The notes: generated by a model from the letters alone, not told the origin. Counted from the first letter of the stretch, positions 16,227 to 24,500 are shown. The stretch is 64,000 bases of DNA from Paenibacillus sp. H1-7 (GCF_022354825.1 NZ_CP031168.1:4341501-4405500); one strand, 5' to 3'. Numbers and translations are program-made.

Positions 16227-16538
16227 AAATTTCTACAATCTCATTTAAACTCACTTGTTGATCATCTTCTAAGCTCAGAAGGAAAAATTAGTCCAACGGA
16301 ATTAAAGCAAGAATTAGCAAAAGGTAAATCGGTTGTGGAAATTGCTGCATCTAAAAATGTATCTAGACAACAAGTGGTTGATGTCATTGCAAAAACACAG
16401 GTTGATTTATAAATTCAAGGCGAAAATAGTGGCGATGTTCCAAAAAGCAATCTTTCCAATGAACAATTGTTAAAAGCTGTTGAACCAAAAGTATTGCAAA
16501 TTATTGAACATAAAACGGAAACTTCGTCGAAGAAATAA
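16227..16538 (+). pseudogene. truncated secreted-protein-like gene with an internal stop
   Basis: The frame opens without a start just after the repeat and reads SPTELKQELAKGKSVVEIAA and SRQQVVDVIAKTQVDL. It meets TAA at 16410-16412 and then continues in the same frame to a second TAA at 16536-16538. The style is a helical protein with repeated elements. The 5' part is missing at the repeat boundary. Confidence 0.5.
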
Positions 16539-16767
16539 CAAGTCAAGGGTCTAGATCACAAACATCGTAGGTAGTCGGGGACTAGGTGTATTATAACCCC
16601 GAATCTAAACGGTGACCCGCAAGAAGGCATTTTTAATGAAAAGTGTACTTCCTCCGGGTTTTTTAAGTTTCAAGACTACAGATTCAGAGCTTTTATTTAT
16701 GATTGTGATTCGACAACCACCTTGGGGTTTTAGGCACTCCCCGTTTCACGGCTTACCAAGAGCAAGC

Positions 16768-16893
16768 TTAGAGGTCGGGCGGCTTCGTTTGCGAATGATA
16801 ATTACCACGCTGCTGATCGCCTTCAGTCCATGCACTAATTAAAAGACCTGCAGTAAACAAGAATGCACAGCCTATAATCCACAGGGCGCGGAT
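16768..16893 (-). pseudogene. remnant of a small membrane protein
   Basis: Forty codons (ALWIIGCAFLFTAGLLISAW and onward) encode one membrane helix and end at TAA 16768. GGAGG lies about 50 nt upstream, but no start codon is in frame. The surrounding bases from 16539 to 17050 show nothing else convincing. Confidence 0.3.
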
Positions 16894-17049
16894 TTAGACA
16901 ATTACGTTATTTTCAGCCTTATTTCCTCCAGTAGCACCTGCAATTTAACTAAGCAGCCCATTACAAATATTTCAAAAACTTTATACTAACTCTTGAAGTT
17001 TACGTAGCGTAATGTCTTATAATCAAACACACCGGTAAATACCTCGCGC

Positions 17050-17311
17050 GAAAAAGGGGATGATCACGAAACTAGAGTGGAAATTTCGGAAACATGCGAA
17101 ATTGACGGGATTAACGTTTCGAACATAGTAATACCACATCCAGATCTCGTTGACCGTTCAAGACTTCGCCAAATTATTGAGCGCCATGAGGATGAGTCAT
17201 TAGAAATATTTTGCCGAGCGGCGAGCGAGCTGGAATCCTCACCTCGACCGGCTTGATGATTATCTCGGCGATATCCGGATGAGCCGCCCCAAGGAGGAGA
17301 AAATATTATAA
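17050..17311 (+). pseudogene. ArsR-family regulator remnant
   Basis: Only the C-terminal part is readable (FAERRASWNPHLDRLDDYLG, then SRPKEEKIL-stop), which resembles the last helix of ArsR regulators paired with SRPBCC genes. Frameshifts remove the DNA-binding part. Its TAA overlaps the start of the next gene. Confidence 0.4.
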
Positions 17312-17745
17312 ACGAACGATCCATAAAGTACACTACATTTGTTATAGAGCGTAATTATAGCGCTTCACCCGAGCGGGTATGCACCTCTTGGTCGGACCTG
17401 TCGGCTAAAGCCCGGTGGTACCCGAAGGCCGACGAGTTCGACTTCCGGGTCGGCGGACGAGAGATCAACCGCGGTAACCCGTCAGGCGGTCCGATCTTTA
17501 CTTTCGACGCCTGCTATCAAAAGATCGTTCAGAACAGTCGCATCGTTTATACCTATACCCTGGACCAGGGGGAGACAAGGATTTCGGTCTCCTTGACGAC
17601 GGCGGAAATTAAGCCAGTGAGTAACGGCACACAGCTCATCTATGAGCAAGGCGCCTTCCTCGATGGCCATAATACGCCAGAACAGCGCGAGTACGGAACA
17701 AAATTTATGCTGGACAAGCTGAGCGAGCAGCTGGAGAACGAATGA
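17308..17745 (+). CDS. SRPBCC/AHSA1-domain protein with a missing start codon
   Basis: The 145-codon frame reads as a complete AHSA1-like (START/Bet v 1 fold) protein: YTTFVIERNYSASPERVCTS near the start, then ARWYPKADEFDFRVGG, then LSEQLENE-stop. AAGGAGGAG is well placed, but the expected ATG is ATA (17308-17310). An ancestral ATGA overlap with the upstream ArsR stop has apparently become ATAA. The stop overlaps the next gene's ATG by four bases (ATGA), so the ancestral operon was ArsR, SRPBCC, MFS pump. Expression now depends on a non-standard start. Confidence 0.6.
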   Translation: MNERSIKYTTFVIERNYSASPERVCTSWSDLSAKARWYPKADEFDFRVGGREINRGNPSGGPIFTFDACYQKIVQNSRIVYTYTLDQGETRISVSLTTAEIKPVSNGTQLIYEQGAFLDGHNTPEQREYGTKFMLDKLSEQLENE

Positions 17746-19334
17746 TGAACGCTGTGAAAGGGAATGAGATACAAGCCGGCATTCGGGAATGGACAGGGCT
17801 CGCCGTACTAGCCCTGCCCGCTCTTCTTGTCTCGATCGACCTCTCCGTTATGATTCTCGCACTACCGCATATTGGTGCCGACCTCGGCGCCGACAGCGCC
17901 CAGCAGTTGTGGATCATTGACATCTACGGCTTCATGCTCGCAGGATTTTTAATCACTATGGGCACACTGGGAGACCGAATCGGCCGCCGCAAGCTGCTGT
18001 TGTTGGGCGGGTCAGCCTTTGTAATAGCCTCGATATTGGCAGCATTCTCCCGAAGCGCTGAGATGCTTATTTTGGCCCGCGCATTGCTTGGTATCGCCGG
18101 GGCGACCGTATCACCCTCGACACTAGCCTTGATAAGTAACATGTTTCGCGACCAAAAGCAGCGCTCCCTAGCCGTCGGCATATGGTTAATGTGCTCCATG
18201 GGCGGCATGGCACTTGGACCGGTAATTGGTGGTATCATGTTAGATCACTTCTGGTGGGGGGCGGTATTCCTGTTGGGCGTCCCGGTTATGTTGCTTCTGG
18301 TAATAACCGGGCCGCTGCTACTGCCCGAGTACCGTCACCCTGAATCCGGGCGGATAGATTTGACGAGTGTCTTATTATCACTGGGCACCATTCTACCGGT
18401 CATATACGGCCTCAAGGAAATCGCCAAGCATGGTCTGCAAATAGTGCCTTTGCTGTTAATTTTGGCAGGTGCCGTCCTCGGCGCGGTGTTCATATCACGG
18501 CAGCGCAGTCTGACGTCCCCTTTGCTGGACCTTCGCTTGTTTACGAGCCCCGGGTTCAGCGCCGCATTGGGGGGCATGTTCGGTATTACGCTGACAGGTG
18601 CAACCATGCTCTTCGTCGCACAGCACCTCCAGTTCGTACAAGGGTTGTCGCCCCTTGAGGCAGGATTGTACATGCTCCCCGGAGTAATTGCGTCGATGGC
18701 CGGGATGTTCCTCTCGCCGCTCATCGCGCGCCGAATCCGCCCAGCCCGCCTTATCGGGACGGGTCTCTTTATCTCGGCAATTGGCTGTCTGCTGCTGACC
18801 CAAGTGGGGGTTGAGTCCGATCACACGATTCTGGTGATCGGATATATCTTCTTTAACATAGGCTCTGCCCCGCTTCCGAGCCTATCAAGCGACTTAGTCA
18901 TCGGCTCAGCCCCTCCCGAGAAGGCGGGATCGGCGGCCTCCATGTTGCAGACCAGTGGCGAATTCGCTTTCGCGCTGGGCATCGCGGTCCTAGGCAGCAT
19001 CGGCACGATCATTTACCGCGATCAAGTCGCTGGCTCCATTCCTACCGACTTGCCGGCATCCTCGGTACAAGCTTCCCGCGACAGCTTGGCCGGAGCTGTA
19101 ACCGTAGCGGAAGGCCTCCCCGAGCAGATCGGGACGGCACTTCTCACCGGTGCCCGTGAAGCTTTTACAGGCGGGATGCACGCCGTTGCGGCAGCCAGCG
19201 GAGCAATTATGCTAAGTATCATCATCCTTGTCATGACGCAGCTCCGATATGTACAACCAATCGGAGAGACTCAGTCTAACCAAGCCGATAGTATTCCCGA
19301 AGCAGTACCAGGCGCTGCCGAAGAAACAAGTTAG
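17742..19334 (+). CDS. DHA2-family MFS efflux pump (SmvA/QacA-like)
   Basis: The 530-residue protein has 14 predicted membrane segments. It carries the DHA2 motif GTLGDRIGRRKLLLLG (about residues 73-88), DLSVMILALPHIGADL in the first segment and GPVIGGIMLD in the fifth. These proton-coupled exporters remove quaternary ammonium compounds, dyes and similar molecules. It is translationally coupled to the SRPBCC gene by an ATGA overlap. The long hydrophilic tail (last about 25 residues) is dispensable in relatives. A strong hairpin terminator follows. Confidence 0.85.
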   Translation: MMNAVKGNEIQAGIREWTGLAVLALPALLVSIDLSVMILALPHIGADLGADSAQQLWIIDIYGFMLAGFLITMGTLGDRIGRRKLLLLGGSAFVIASILAAFSRSAEMLILARALLGIAGATVSPSTLALISNMFRDQKQRSLAVGIWLMCSMGGMALGPVIGGIMLDHFWWGAVFLLGVPVMLLLVITGPLLLPEYRHPESGRIDLTSVLLSLGTILPVIYGLKEIAKHGLQIVPLLLILAGAVLGAVFISRQRSLTSPLLDLRLFTSPGFSAALGGMFGITLTGATMLFVAQHLQFVQGLSPLEAGLYMLPGVIASMAGMFLSPLIARRIRPARLIGTGLFISAIGCLLLTQVGVESDHTILVIGYIFFNIGSAPLPSLSSDLVIGSAPPEKAGSAASMLQTSGEFAFALGIAVLGSIGTIIYRDQVAGSIPTDLPASSVQASRDSLAGAVTVAEGLPEQIGTALLTGAREAFTGGMHAVAAASGAIMLSIIILVMTQLRYVQPIGETQSNQADSIPEAVPGAAEETS

Positions 19335-19423
19335 TTGCACTGCATAGTTATACGATAAGTAAGATACCGTTGGGTAGTATGATTACATCTCTCTGGTTGA
19401 GAGAGTGATTCGAACCGTCGAAT

Positions 19424-19468
19424 GGGGTAAAACCCGGTCACGTTTGCAGTGTGACCTGGCTTTACCCC
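19424..19468 (+). terminator. strong hairpin terminator
   Basis: GGGGTAAA-CC-GGTCAC pairs with GTGACC-GG-TTTACCCC with only small bulges. It lies 90 nt after the pump gene. Confidence 0.65.
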
Positions 19469-19632
19469 TGCTTCAACTTCATCCAATTTGATGGGATATG
19501 TCTCTTTCCGCTTTAGTGGTTTTTCAATATGCATTGTCACTTAGTTTTTCATCTTTGCTTGTTTCACATCGTTCGTTATAAATGTTTGACTAAAAATAGC
19601 TATTAAATGTTGCATTCCAATTTATAAATAAA

Positions 19633-19725
19633 TGCTGCCCGTCACTAGTAATAAAGCTGCCGTTCAACACAGCAGCTCTGTCATGATGATAATTATTGAG
19701 TTATCGTATCCGTTAGCTTAATCCG
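19633..19725. repeat. CCCGTTAG element, complete
   Basis: The left end GCTGCCCGTCACTAGTAA, the stem AGCTGC/GCAGCT (19655-19677) and the right end ATCGTATCCGTTAGCTTAATC are in family order. A small palindrome GATTAAGC/TTAATCCG surrounds the right end. Confidence 0.75.
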
Positions 19726-19741
19726 AAAGTCGGATTAAATC

Positions 19742-20047
19742 CTATCTTAATGCTTTTTCATCACTTGGAAATGCAATCTGTTCTAATACCCAAGGTTTTT
19801 CCCCTTTTTTACTATATGATGAAAAATACTCCCTGCCCTTTTCAATTAAATTCCAAACCATCGGTTCTTCAACAACAATCTTTATCACATTTTTCTTTTC
19901 CGAGTCGTATGGATTATATGCCATAATCCAAGCTTCCTTATAATCATCAGAATATTTTTTATCTGTAACCTTCAAATACGAAGTTGTAGATGTGTATGAC
20001 CCGTCAGTACAACCTCCAAGTACAACAACCGTGATAATCAGAAGCAA
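19742..20047 (-). CDS. small lipoprotein of unknown function
   Basis: The 101-residue product begins MLLIITVVVLGGC, a short signal peptide with a lipobox (LGGC, Cys at residue 13), followed by a hydrophilic, lysine-rich domain. TTG 20047 has AAGGA 8 nt upstream. It would be anchored on the outer face of the membrane. The family is not recognised. It ends 17 nt from a CCCGTTAG right end and is alone in its unit. Confidence 0.65.
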   Translation of the reverse strand: MLLIITVVVLGGCTDGSYTSTTSYLKVTDKKYSDDYKEAWIMAYNPYDSEKKNVIKIVVEEPMVWNLIEKGREYFSSYSKKGEKPWVLEQIAFPSDEKALR

Positions 20048-20117
20048 ACCGATATTCCTTATTCTTAACCACCACCTTTATTACGTACTTTACCATTATT
20101 GTATGAAAAAAATTGCG

Positions 20118-20140
20118 TTAAACTGCCCGTTAACGTCTTA
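20118..20140. repeat. CCCGTTAG left-type end fused to a gene end
   Basis: ACTGCCCGTTAACGTCTTAG is a left end. The TTA at 20138-20140 is the stop codon of the gene at 20138-20467. No hairpin or right end is present, so this looks like a rearranged half-site. Confidence 0.6.
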
Positions 20141-20467
20141 GTTATTTCTTTTCACGAGTTGTTTCCCGTCAAATTTAAATACTATGGGTGCACCTTTTTC
20201 TTTAGGATTCCATCCTTCTTCAAACGCTTGTCTGATAAAATACTCTACAACATTAGGTCTAATGACTTTTATGTTCAGATGTTCTGTGTTAGGGAAGTTC
20301 ACCCAAAGGCTATCTATATCTGAAGCGATGTACACTTCAAGCCGTCTTCCTTTATAGGATTCAAGCTCCGCTATCATGATGATATATCCACTTCCAGGGG
20401 AAACAGTCCAAACGAAATGTTCTTCATTCACTACAATTTTTCTGGAGGTCTTTTTGTTTATCGTCAT
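20138..20467 (-). CDS. hypothetical protein of a small paralogous family
   Basis: The 109-residue soluble protein has a beta-rich N-terminus and a helical end (VNFPNTEHLNIKVIRPNVVE, FEEGWNPKEKGAPIVFKFDG). A second, broken copy at 22368-22600 shares VEFPNVELLN and GWKPSEKGA. It is the third gene of a compact minus-strand cluster, with start 20467 two bases after the previous stop. Such small clustered proteins near cassettes are often immunity or regulatory partners, but nothing here proves it. Confidence 0.55.
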   Translation of the reverse strand: MTINKKTSRKIVVNEEHFVWTVSPGSGYIIMIAELESYKGRRLEVYIASDIDSLWVNFPNTEHLNIKVIRPNVVEYFIRQAFEEGWNPKEKGAPIVFKFDGKQLVKRNN

Positions 20468-20469
20468 TC

Positions 20470-20694
20470 CTATCTCCCTAAATCCGTATGCTTATACTTC
20501 AAGTATCCTCCCGAGAGCACAGGGAGCCGCCCAAATTTTACTGCGGCAGCCCTATGAGAATGGTCTTTTATTGTTCTGATGTTCATATCAAAATCAACCG
20601 ATTCATTAATAGTTACAAGATTAGGAACAAGTGAATTCAATACTTTGAAATAATGTTTTTGAGGGGGTAGCAACTCTTCAATTTCGCTTAACAA
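20470..20694 (-). CDS. hypothetical 74-residue protein
   Basis: A soluble small protein (ELLPPQKHYFKVLNSLVPNL, RTIKDHSHRAAAVKFGRLPV) with no recognised family. It overlaps the upstream gene by 17 nt and ends two bases before the next start, so translational coupling within a three-gene unit is likely. Confidence 0.45.
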   Translation of the reverse strand: MLSEIEELLPPQKHYFKVLNSLVPNLVTINESVDFDMNIRTIKDHSHRAAAVKFGRLPVLSGGYLKYKHTDLGR

Positions 20695-21220
20695 TTTTTA
20701 TTGATTGTTTTTCTTTAGTTCTGTTTATTATCCCGTTATATTTTTCAATATCAAAACTAAAATCTAAGTCATTAATTTTCATTATACTTTTGAGATTCTC
20801 AAAATTTTGTATTAACTCTTCAGAGAAACTAATAATTTGATCCCATGAAAAGACAAACTTATTCGAACTTTTGAAACTACGATCCTTAAAAGGGGATTGC
20901 TCTGTTACCCAAATCATACTATTGTCCTCGTGGATTACTTGAACATAATAACCTCCACAACCAAATATTCCACAGGTACATGTGAACAAAGGGTATTTCC
21001 CTGGATTAAGTAAAGACTTAAAAAACTCTTCTTCAACAAACACATCGTCTTCATTCAACTTATTACTGTTGATATATAGGGAGATTCTCCAATCAACAAC
21101 AGGAACCATTTTCCCTTTTACTCTTGTTATATTTTTGTATTCTCTTCTAGTCTCTATTTCCATATCAAAAGATAATATATCTTGATTAATTTCATTATCT
21201 TTATTTGAAAAAATCTTCAT
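20678..21220 (-). CDS. hypothetical protein with a CTCGIFGCGG cysteine motif
   Basis: The 180-residue protein has a central FTCTCGIFGCGGYYVQV segment (about residues 79-95) with three closely spaced cysteines, flanked by beta-strands and a helical C-terminus. The pattern resembles uncharacterised Bacillus proteins; a metal-binding or disulphide role is possible. It is the first gene of the three-gene unit 21220-20138. The AT-rich composition differs from the efflux genes nearby, suggesting separate origin. Confidence 0.55.
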   Translation of the reverse strand: MKIFSNKDNEINQDILSFDMEIETRREYKNITRVKGKMVPVVDWRISLYINSNKLNEDDVFVEEEFFKSLLNPGKYPLFTCTCGIFGCGGYYVQVIHEDNSMIWVTEQSPFKDRSFKSSNKFVFSWDQIISFSEELIQNFENLKSIMKINDLDFSFDIEKYNGIINRTKEKQSIKIVKRN

Positions 21221-21347
21221 ATTTCACCCTAACTTCTTACGATTTTATAGATTAATGCGATATTTCGCCTTTATTTTGAATTTCCTAATTTATTTCTTAT
21301 AAAAGTATTCGAGAAATTATTAAAACTACCCTGCTAATAACTTAATA

Positions 21348-21414
21348 AGGCTGCCCGTTTCGTCCGCTGCGGCCGCCCGATGGATTTTGTTGACTATTGT
21401 ACCCGTTAGTTTAC
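21348..21414. repeat. CCCGTTAG element, compact copy
   Basis: The left end GGCTGCCCGTTTCGTCC, a short GCGGCCGC palindrome and the right end CTATTGTACCCGTTAGTTT lie within 67 bp, the shortest full copy in the window. Confidence 0.65.
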
Positions 21415-21444
21415 AAACCTCTACTTCCAACTTAACAGATATTT

Positions 21445-21780
21445 TCAAAACGAGCTATTCCCGCATGCCAGTGAGTTCCATGCCGCAATTTGCGAAATGG
21501 AACCGCCTTGCATCCCCGAGGGTGTTATTGCGCATATTGGTTTCGGCCTTGCACCTACTCCATACGTAATCACAGCTCTAACCTGCATCGGGCTTTCGTT
21601 CACCTCGAACACAAGATCCGCATGGCCCTTGCAATAGCAACCATCATCATATTCGGCACGAACGTTACTGAAGGATAGTAGTCGAACCCCTTCTTCTTCA
21701 GCCAACTGCTTCCAAGCGCTCTCCTTGCTGGACTCCTTCCATTCATGAGCTAATTCTAATCCGGCATCTCAATTCATCAA
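21445..21780 (-). pseudogene. broken hypothetical gene
   Basis: One frame gives GLELAHEWKESSKESAWKQL, then EEGVRLLSFSNVRAEYDDG and YCKGHADLVFEVNESPMQV, without a start. It ends early (AWNSLACGNSSF-stop), while another frame runs on to a TAA inside the neighbouring CCCGTTAG right end. Upstream the frame is interrupted near 21760. It is probably a decayed cassette gene of unknown family. Confidence 0.45.
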
Positions 21781-21825
21781 TCCGTAGAAACGTTTGCCCA
21801 TCAAAAGAAGAAATTCTATCCAGCT

Positions 21826-21927
21826 GTTCAATTATCCTGCCCGTTACTTCAACGATCAGAAGCAGATCGCCGTGGCGTCAGCTCCTGAGTCTAATCATTT
21901 CACCTATCGTACCCGTTAGCGCAATGG
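21826..21927. repeat. CCCGTTAG element, complete
   Basis: The left end CCTGCCCGTTACTTCAACG is followed by a decayed GGAGCAG-type hairpin (TCAGAAGCAG ... AGCTCCTGA) and the right end ATCGTACCCGTTAGCGCAA. Confidence 0.75.
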
Positions 21928-22050
21928 TTCTTTGAACTATTAATATTCGCCATGAGCCAAGTTGTCAGAAACATAAATAAATGAGTAGCTACTTGTTAAT
22001 ATTAATGGTGTGCTGATTAAGCACAAAAAAATTTTACAAAGGAGTCAAAA

Positions 22051-22263
22051 ATGACTACCCAACAATCAAATCAAGCAAACAATCAAGCTAGTAATGCAGT
22101 ATCACAGTCTCAACCAGCTAGTAATGCAGTATCACAGTCTCAACCAGCTAGTAATGCAGTATCACAGTCTCAACCAGCTAGTAATCAAGCAGCAACTTCA
22201 GCTAAAAATGAAGCGACACAAGCTCAGACTGCTGGTTCTACAAATCGTTCTGAGCAGAATTAG
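22051..22263 (+). CDS. low-complexity Ser/Gln/Asn-rich small protein
   Basis: The 70-residue product consists of three identical 10-residue repeats (ASNAVSQSQP) between a Gln/Asn-rich head and an Ala/Thr-rich tail. No membrane segment or signal is visible. AAAGGAG precedes ATG 22051. A 34-residue zinc-ribbon-like gene follows 9 nt later. The composition suggests a disordered structural or spore-associated protein; this is inference. Confidence 0.6.
   Translation: MTTQQSNQANNQASNAVSQSQPASNAVSQSQPASNAVSQSQPASNQAATSAKNEATQAQTAGSTNRSEQN
22087..22176 (+). repeat. three identical 30-bp tandem repeats
   Basis: Units at 22087, 22117 and 22147 are identical, and a fourth partial unit (GCTAGTAATCA) follows. 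Identity at synonymous sites points to recent expansion. Confidence 0.9.
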
Positions 22264-22272
22264 GTGGGATGC

Positions 22273-22377
22273 ATGAAATGTGCTTATTGTGATAATTTCA
22301 GGCAGTTAAAAGGGAAAGAACATCGATGCTATGTATGCACTATAATTAAACCTTTGTCTCGTATGGGTCATAAGTAA
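22273..22377 (+). CDS. 34-residue zinc-ribbon-like microprotein
   Basis: The reading frame begins MKCAYCDNF and contains HRCYVCTII, giving two C-x2-C pairs 14 residues apart, the pattern of a minimal zinc ribbon. AGGTGGG lies 4 nt before ATG 22273, and the gene follows the repeat protein by 9 nt, suggesting one transcript. A terminator starts at its stop codon. Function is unknown; a nucleic-acid-binding or regulatory role would fit the fold. Confidence 0.55.
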   Translation: MKCAYCDNFRQLKGKEHRCYVCTIIKPLSRMGHK

Positions 22378-22600
22378 AAAGTCCCCTCTAATGAGAGGAC
22401 TTTCTGGGCTGTGGAGTTCCGATCCTCTCCCATTAAACTTAATAACGCACCTTTCTCACTAGGTTTCCAACCTTGTATGATTGCCTCCGAAATAATTAAA
22501 GCTATTTCAGCAGGCATCACGATTTTATTATTGAGTAATTCAACATTCGGAAACTCCACCCAAAATTCGCATCATGCTTATGCCGTTAGAAAATTAGATC
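22368..22600 (-). pseudogene. fragment paralogous to the gene at 20138-20467
   Basis: The frame reads EFWVEFPNVELLNNKIVMPA then GWKPSEKGALLSL, matching the second half of the protein at 20138-20467. A stop just upstream (near 22600) removes the N-terminus, and the last codons translate the terminator hairpin, so both ends are lost. Confidence 0.55.
22378..22403. terminator. bidirectional terminator
   Basis: AAAGTCC-CTC pairs with GAG-GGACTTT around a four-base loop, with A and T runs on the two sides. It ends the 22051-22377 transcript. Confidence 0.8.
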
Positions 22601-22624
22601 AGGAGTTCAGTGGAGTTAGTTACA

Positions 22625-23026
22625 TTATTCTTCCACAAAACGTCTGTAACGCAATAAGAGAATCTCATCGTTCTTTTCTTCAGTTGTTAGATATTGAACC
22701 CAATAACGCTCATATTCTGTCAGAATTTCTAAACGAGTGTTATTAAATTCTTGAATGTCCTCATTTAATTGGCCTGTGGGTAAACTATAGCTTCTAAGCA
22801 CTCCTGCAAGTGCCTCTGTAACAAACTTAATATAAGGTTTATACACATCAATACTAAATAAGTAAAAATCGCTAATTATTGTTGCAGCGAAACCGCATTC
22901 AAGCTCCTCAGAGAAAAGTTCAAAACCTGTATGTGGATTTAATTCTTCATTTATTTTTAAATCATATCTATTAGCAATTTTTCTAAGTTCCTCTAATGAC
23001 GGTACTGTTTCTTCTGCTGGCGCCAT
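22625..23026 (-). CDS. hypothetical 133-residue protein
   Basis: A soluble protein with helices at both ends (SLEELRKIANRYDLKINEEL; RLEILTEYERYWVQYLTTEE). AAGGAG precedes ATG 23026. No family is recognised. It lies upstream of the paralogue fragment on the same strand and about 50 nt after a CCCGTTAG left-type end. Confidence 0.5.
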   Translation of the reverse strand: MAPAEETVPSLEELRKIANRYDLKINEELNPHTGFELFSEELECGFAATIISDFYLFSIDVYKPYIKFVTEALAGVLRSYSLPTGQLNEDIQEFNNTRLEILTEYERYWVQYLTTEEKNDEILLLRYRRFVEE

Positions 23027-23073
23027 ATTATTACTCCTTAAGTTTGATCGTCTTCCGCCGTTCCCAATTGATC

Positions 23074-23098
23074 TATAGTTCGCCGTTAGCGCAACGAA
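23074..23098. repeat. CCCGTTAG left-type end
   Basis: AGTTCGCCGTTAGCGCAACG fits the left end. A hairpin is not visible beside it. The matching right end may be the one at 23474, with decayed gene sequence between. Confidence 0.55.
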
Positions 23099-23225
23099 AT
23101 TCCTCTTTTTTACAGATAATATCGGTGATCTTATAATTTGAGAAGCCTAAATATGAACCAACATCGAAAAGAAAATATTTTATTTTATCGTACCTTTTAC
23201 TTTTTCAAACGGACAATAGGCTGAG

Positions 23226-23405
23226 CTAGCACATAGCCTGATGAAGGCATCCCTCAACGGTAAAGTATTTTTTAGCTTTGTATATCGGGTCTATCACGGC
23301 AGCCTTCCCACCCGTGTCAACCCATTTTTTCTTAAAGATATATCCCGTTCAGCAAAAATGAGTCATCTGCAGTACTTCCGATAAACACCCAATCCATTCT
23401 TGCCC
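23226..23405 (-). pseudogene. short broken gene
   Basis: Two frames combine to MDWVFIGSTADDSFLLNGIY and KKKWVDTGGKAAVIDPIYKA, ending KYFTVEGCLHQAMC-stop at 23226. A single frameshift separates them. The family is unknown. Confidence 0.4.
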
Positions 23406-23473
23406 TCCTCACTCTGAGCCAAATTCTAAAAATTAAATCCCCCTTTAGCCGGATGGTGCATTTTTAGAATTGA

Positions 23474-23501
23474 GATTAAGCTATCGTACCCGTTAGCTTA
23501 G
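23474..23501. repeat. CCCGTTAG right-type end overlapping a stop codon
   Basis: ATCGTACCCGTTAGCTTAGT is a consensus right end. Its TTA is the stop of the decayed minus-strand gene that follows. Confidence 0.75.
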
Positions 23502-23835
23502 TTTCCATATTTGTCAGTTCTTACAGGAATGCCATTTTCTTTGTGATTATTGAAATAATCTTCATAAGTAAACGAGCTGACTACTTCAATTTTTTAGTAT
23601 CTGGATTATTTTCAAAAATGACAAGTTGTTCCCAACCACTCCCCTATGAATAACATTCTATTAGGTTTAATTTGTATTACTTTTCCACCTTGGTTATTAA
23701 CATCTACGTTTGGTGCTGGTGATTGAATATATTCCTTATTACTCAATTTAAACGCTATTACAATCAAACAAGCTAAAATTCCTAATAAATAGCTTTTGTG
23801 AAATTATCATTTGTCATTATCTACTCCACCCTTCT
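23492..23835 (-). pseudogene. broken small membrane-anchored protein gene
   Basis: Three frames are needed: MTNDNFTK, then a membrane helix (SYLLGILACLIVIAFKLSNK) with NVDVNNQGGKVIQIKPNRML, then KKIEVVSSFTYEDYFNNHKE and PVRTDKYGN-stop. The TAA lies inside the CCCGTTAG right end, exactly as in the intact cassette genes. The product would be a membrane-anchored protein of about 105 residues; the family is unknown. Confidence 0.5.
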
Positions 23836-23901
23836 TCCATCAACCCGCCCATATAGTACCATATATTGGAATCCCTATCTATATCTTTATAGGTTCAGAT
23901 T

Positions 23902-24258
23902 TTGCTCATATTTTGTACAGTGAACAGTATCGCAAATAAAAACGCTATTGCGCTAAACTCCCGAAATTATAAGGTCAGACGCGATGCAGTGACTGGGTTG
24001 TATATTCCGATCACTGAGCAATGGAAAAGGCTGGAGCATTATCGGCCGCAGCGAATGAAATCCATTCCACAGGCGCCATTCCAAAGCCATCTGATCTGCC
24101 TTGACATGTATGTCAGCATGCTGCTGCATTACCGAGAGTATCTTAACGCTGCAAAAAAGTAGAGGCATCGAGAACATGGTATTAGTGCCGTTTTTTTGGC
24201 AAAATCCAGGAGAAACGTATGCCTATCTGGCTGGTATGGAGCAGCTCGGTAAATATTA
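23902..24258 (+). pseudogene. unidentified gene remnant
   Basis: A plus-strand open stretch (YKVRRDAVTGLYIPITEQWK, then SHLICLDMYVSMLLHYREYL) ends at 24162. Another frame carries a C-terminus-like ETYAYLAGMEQLGKY-stop to 24258. No start with a ribosome site is seen and no family was recognised. Confidence 0.25.
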
Positions 24259-24401
24259 GGAAGTTCCCCCTCCATTTAACAAAATTTAATGTGAAATCTA
24301 TTGTAAAAACCATTTTTTTGAAGTACAATACCAAGGAGAATGATTGAAAAAATCATATGTTTGATTTCTTCGATCATAAATTGCATATTTTTCGGATGGA
24401 G

Positions 24402-24468
24402 ACGATGAGAAAATCCGGATGTGATACTTTCGCTTAGGCGGTGTATTCCTATCCGTTTTCTCATCGTT
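24402..24468 (+). terminator. long hairpin just upstream of the binding-protein gene
   Basis: ACGATGAGAAAA-CCGGAT pairs with ATCCG-TTTTCTCATCGT around a 30-base loop, followed by TTTTATTTATAT. It ends 32 nt before the solute-binding-protein start, so besides ending upstream transcription it might act as an attenuator in the leader. Confidence 0.55.
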
Positions 24469-24500
24469 TTATTTATATAACAGAGGAGGAGCAGGGCGCA

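Noticed and set aside
24402..24468. Riboswitch upstream of the binding-protein gene
   Set aside because: Only a single long hairpin is visible, without a recognisable conserved aptamer core; a terminator or attenuator is the simpler reading.
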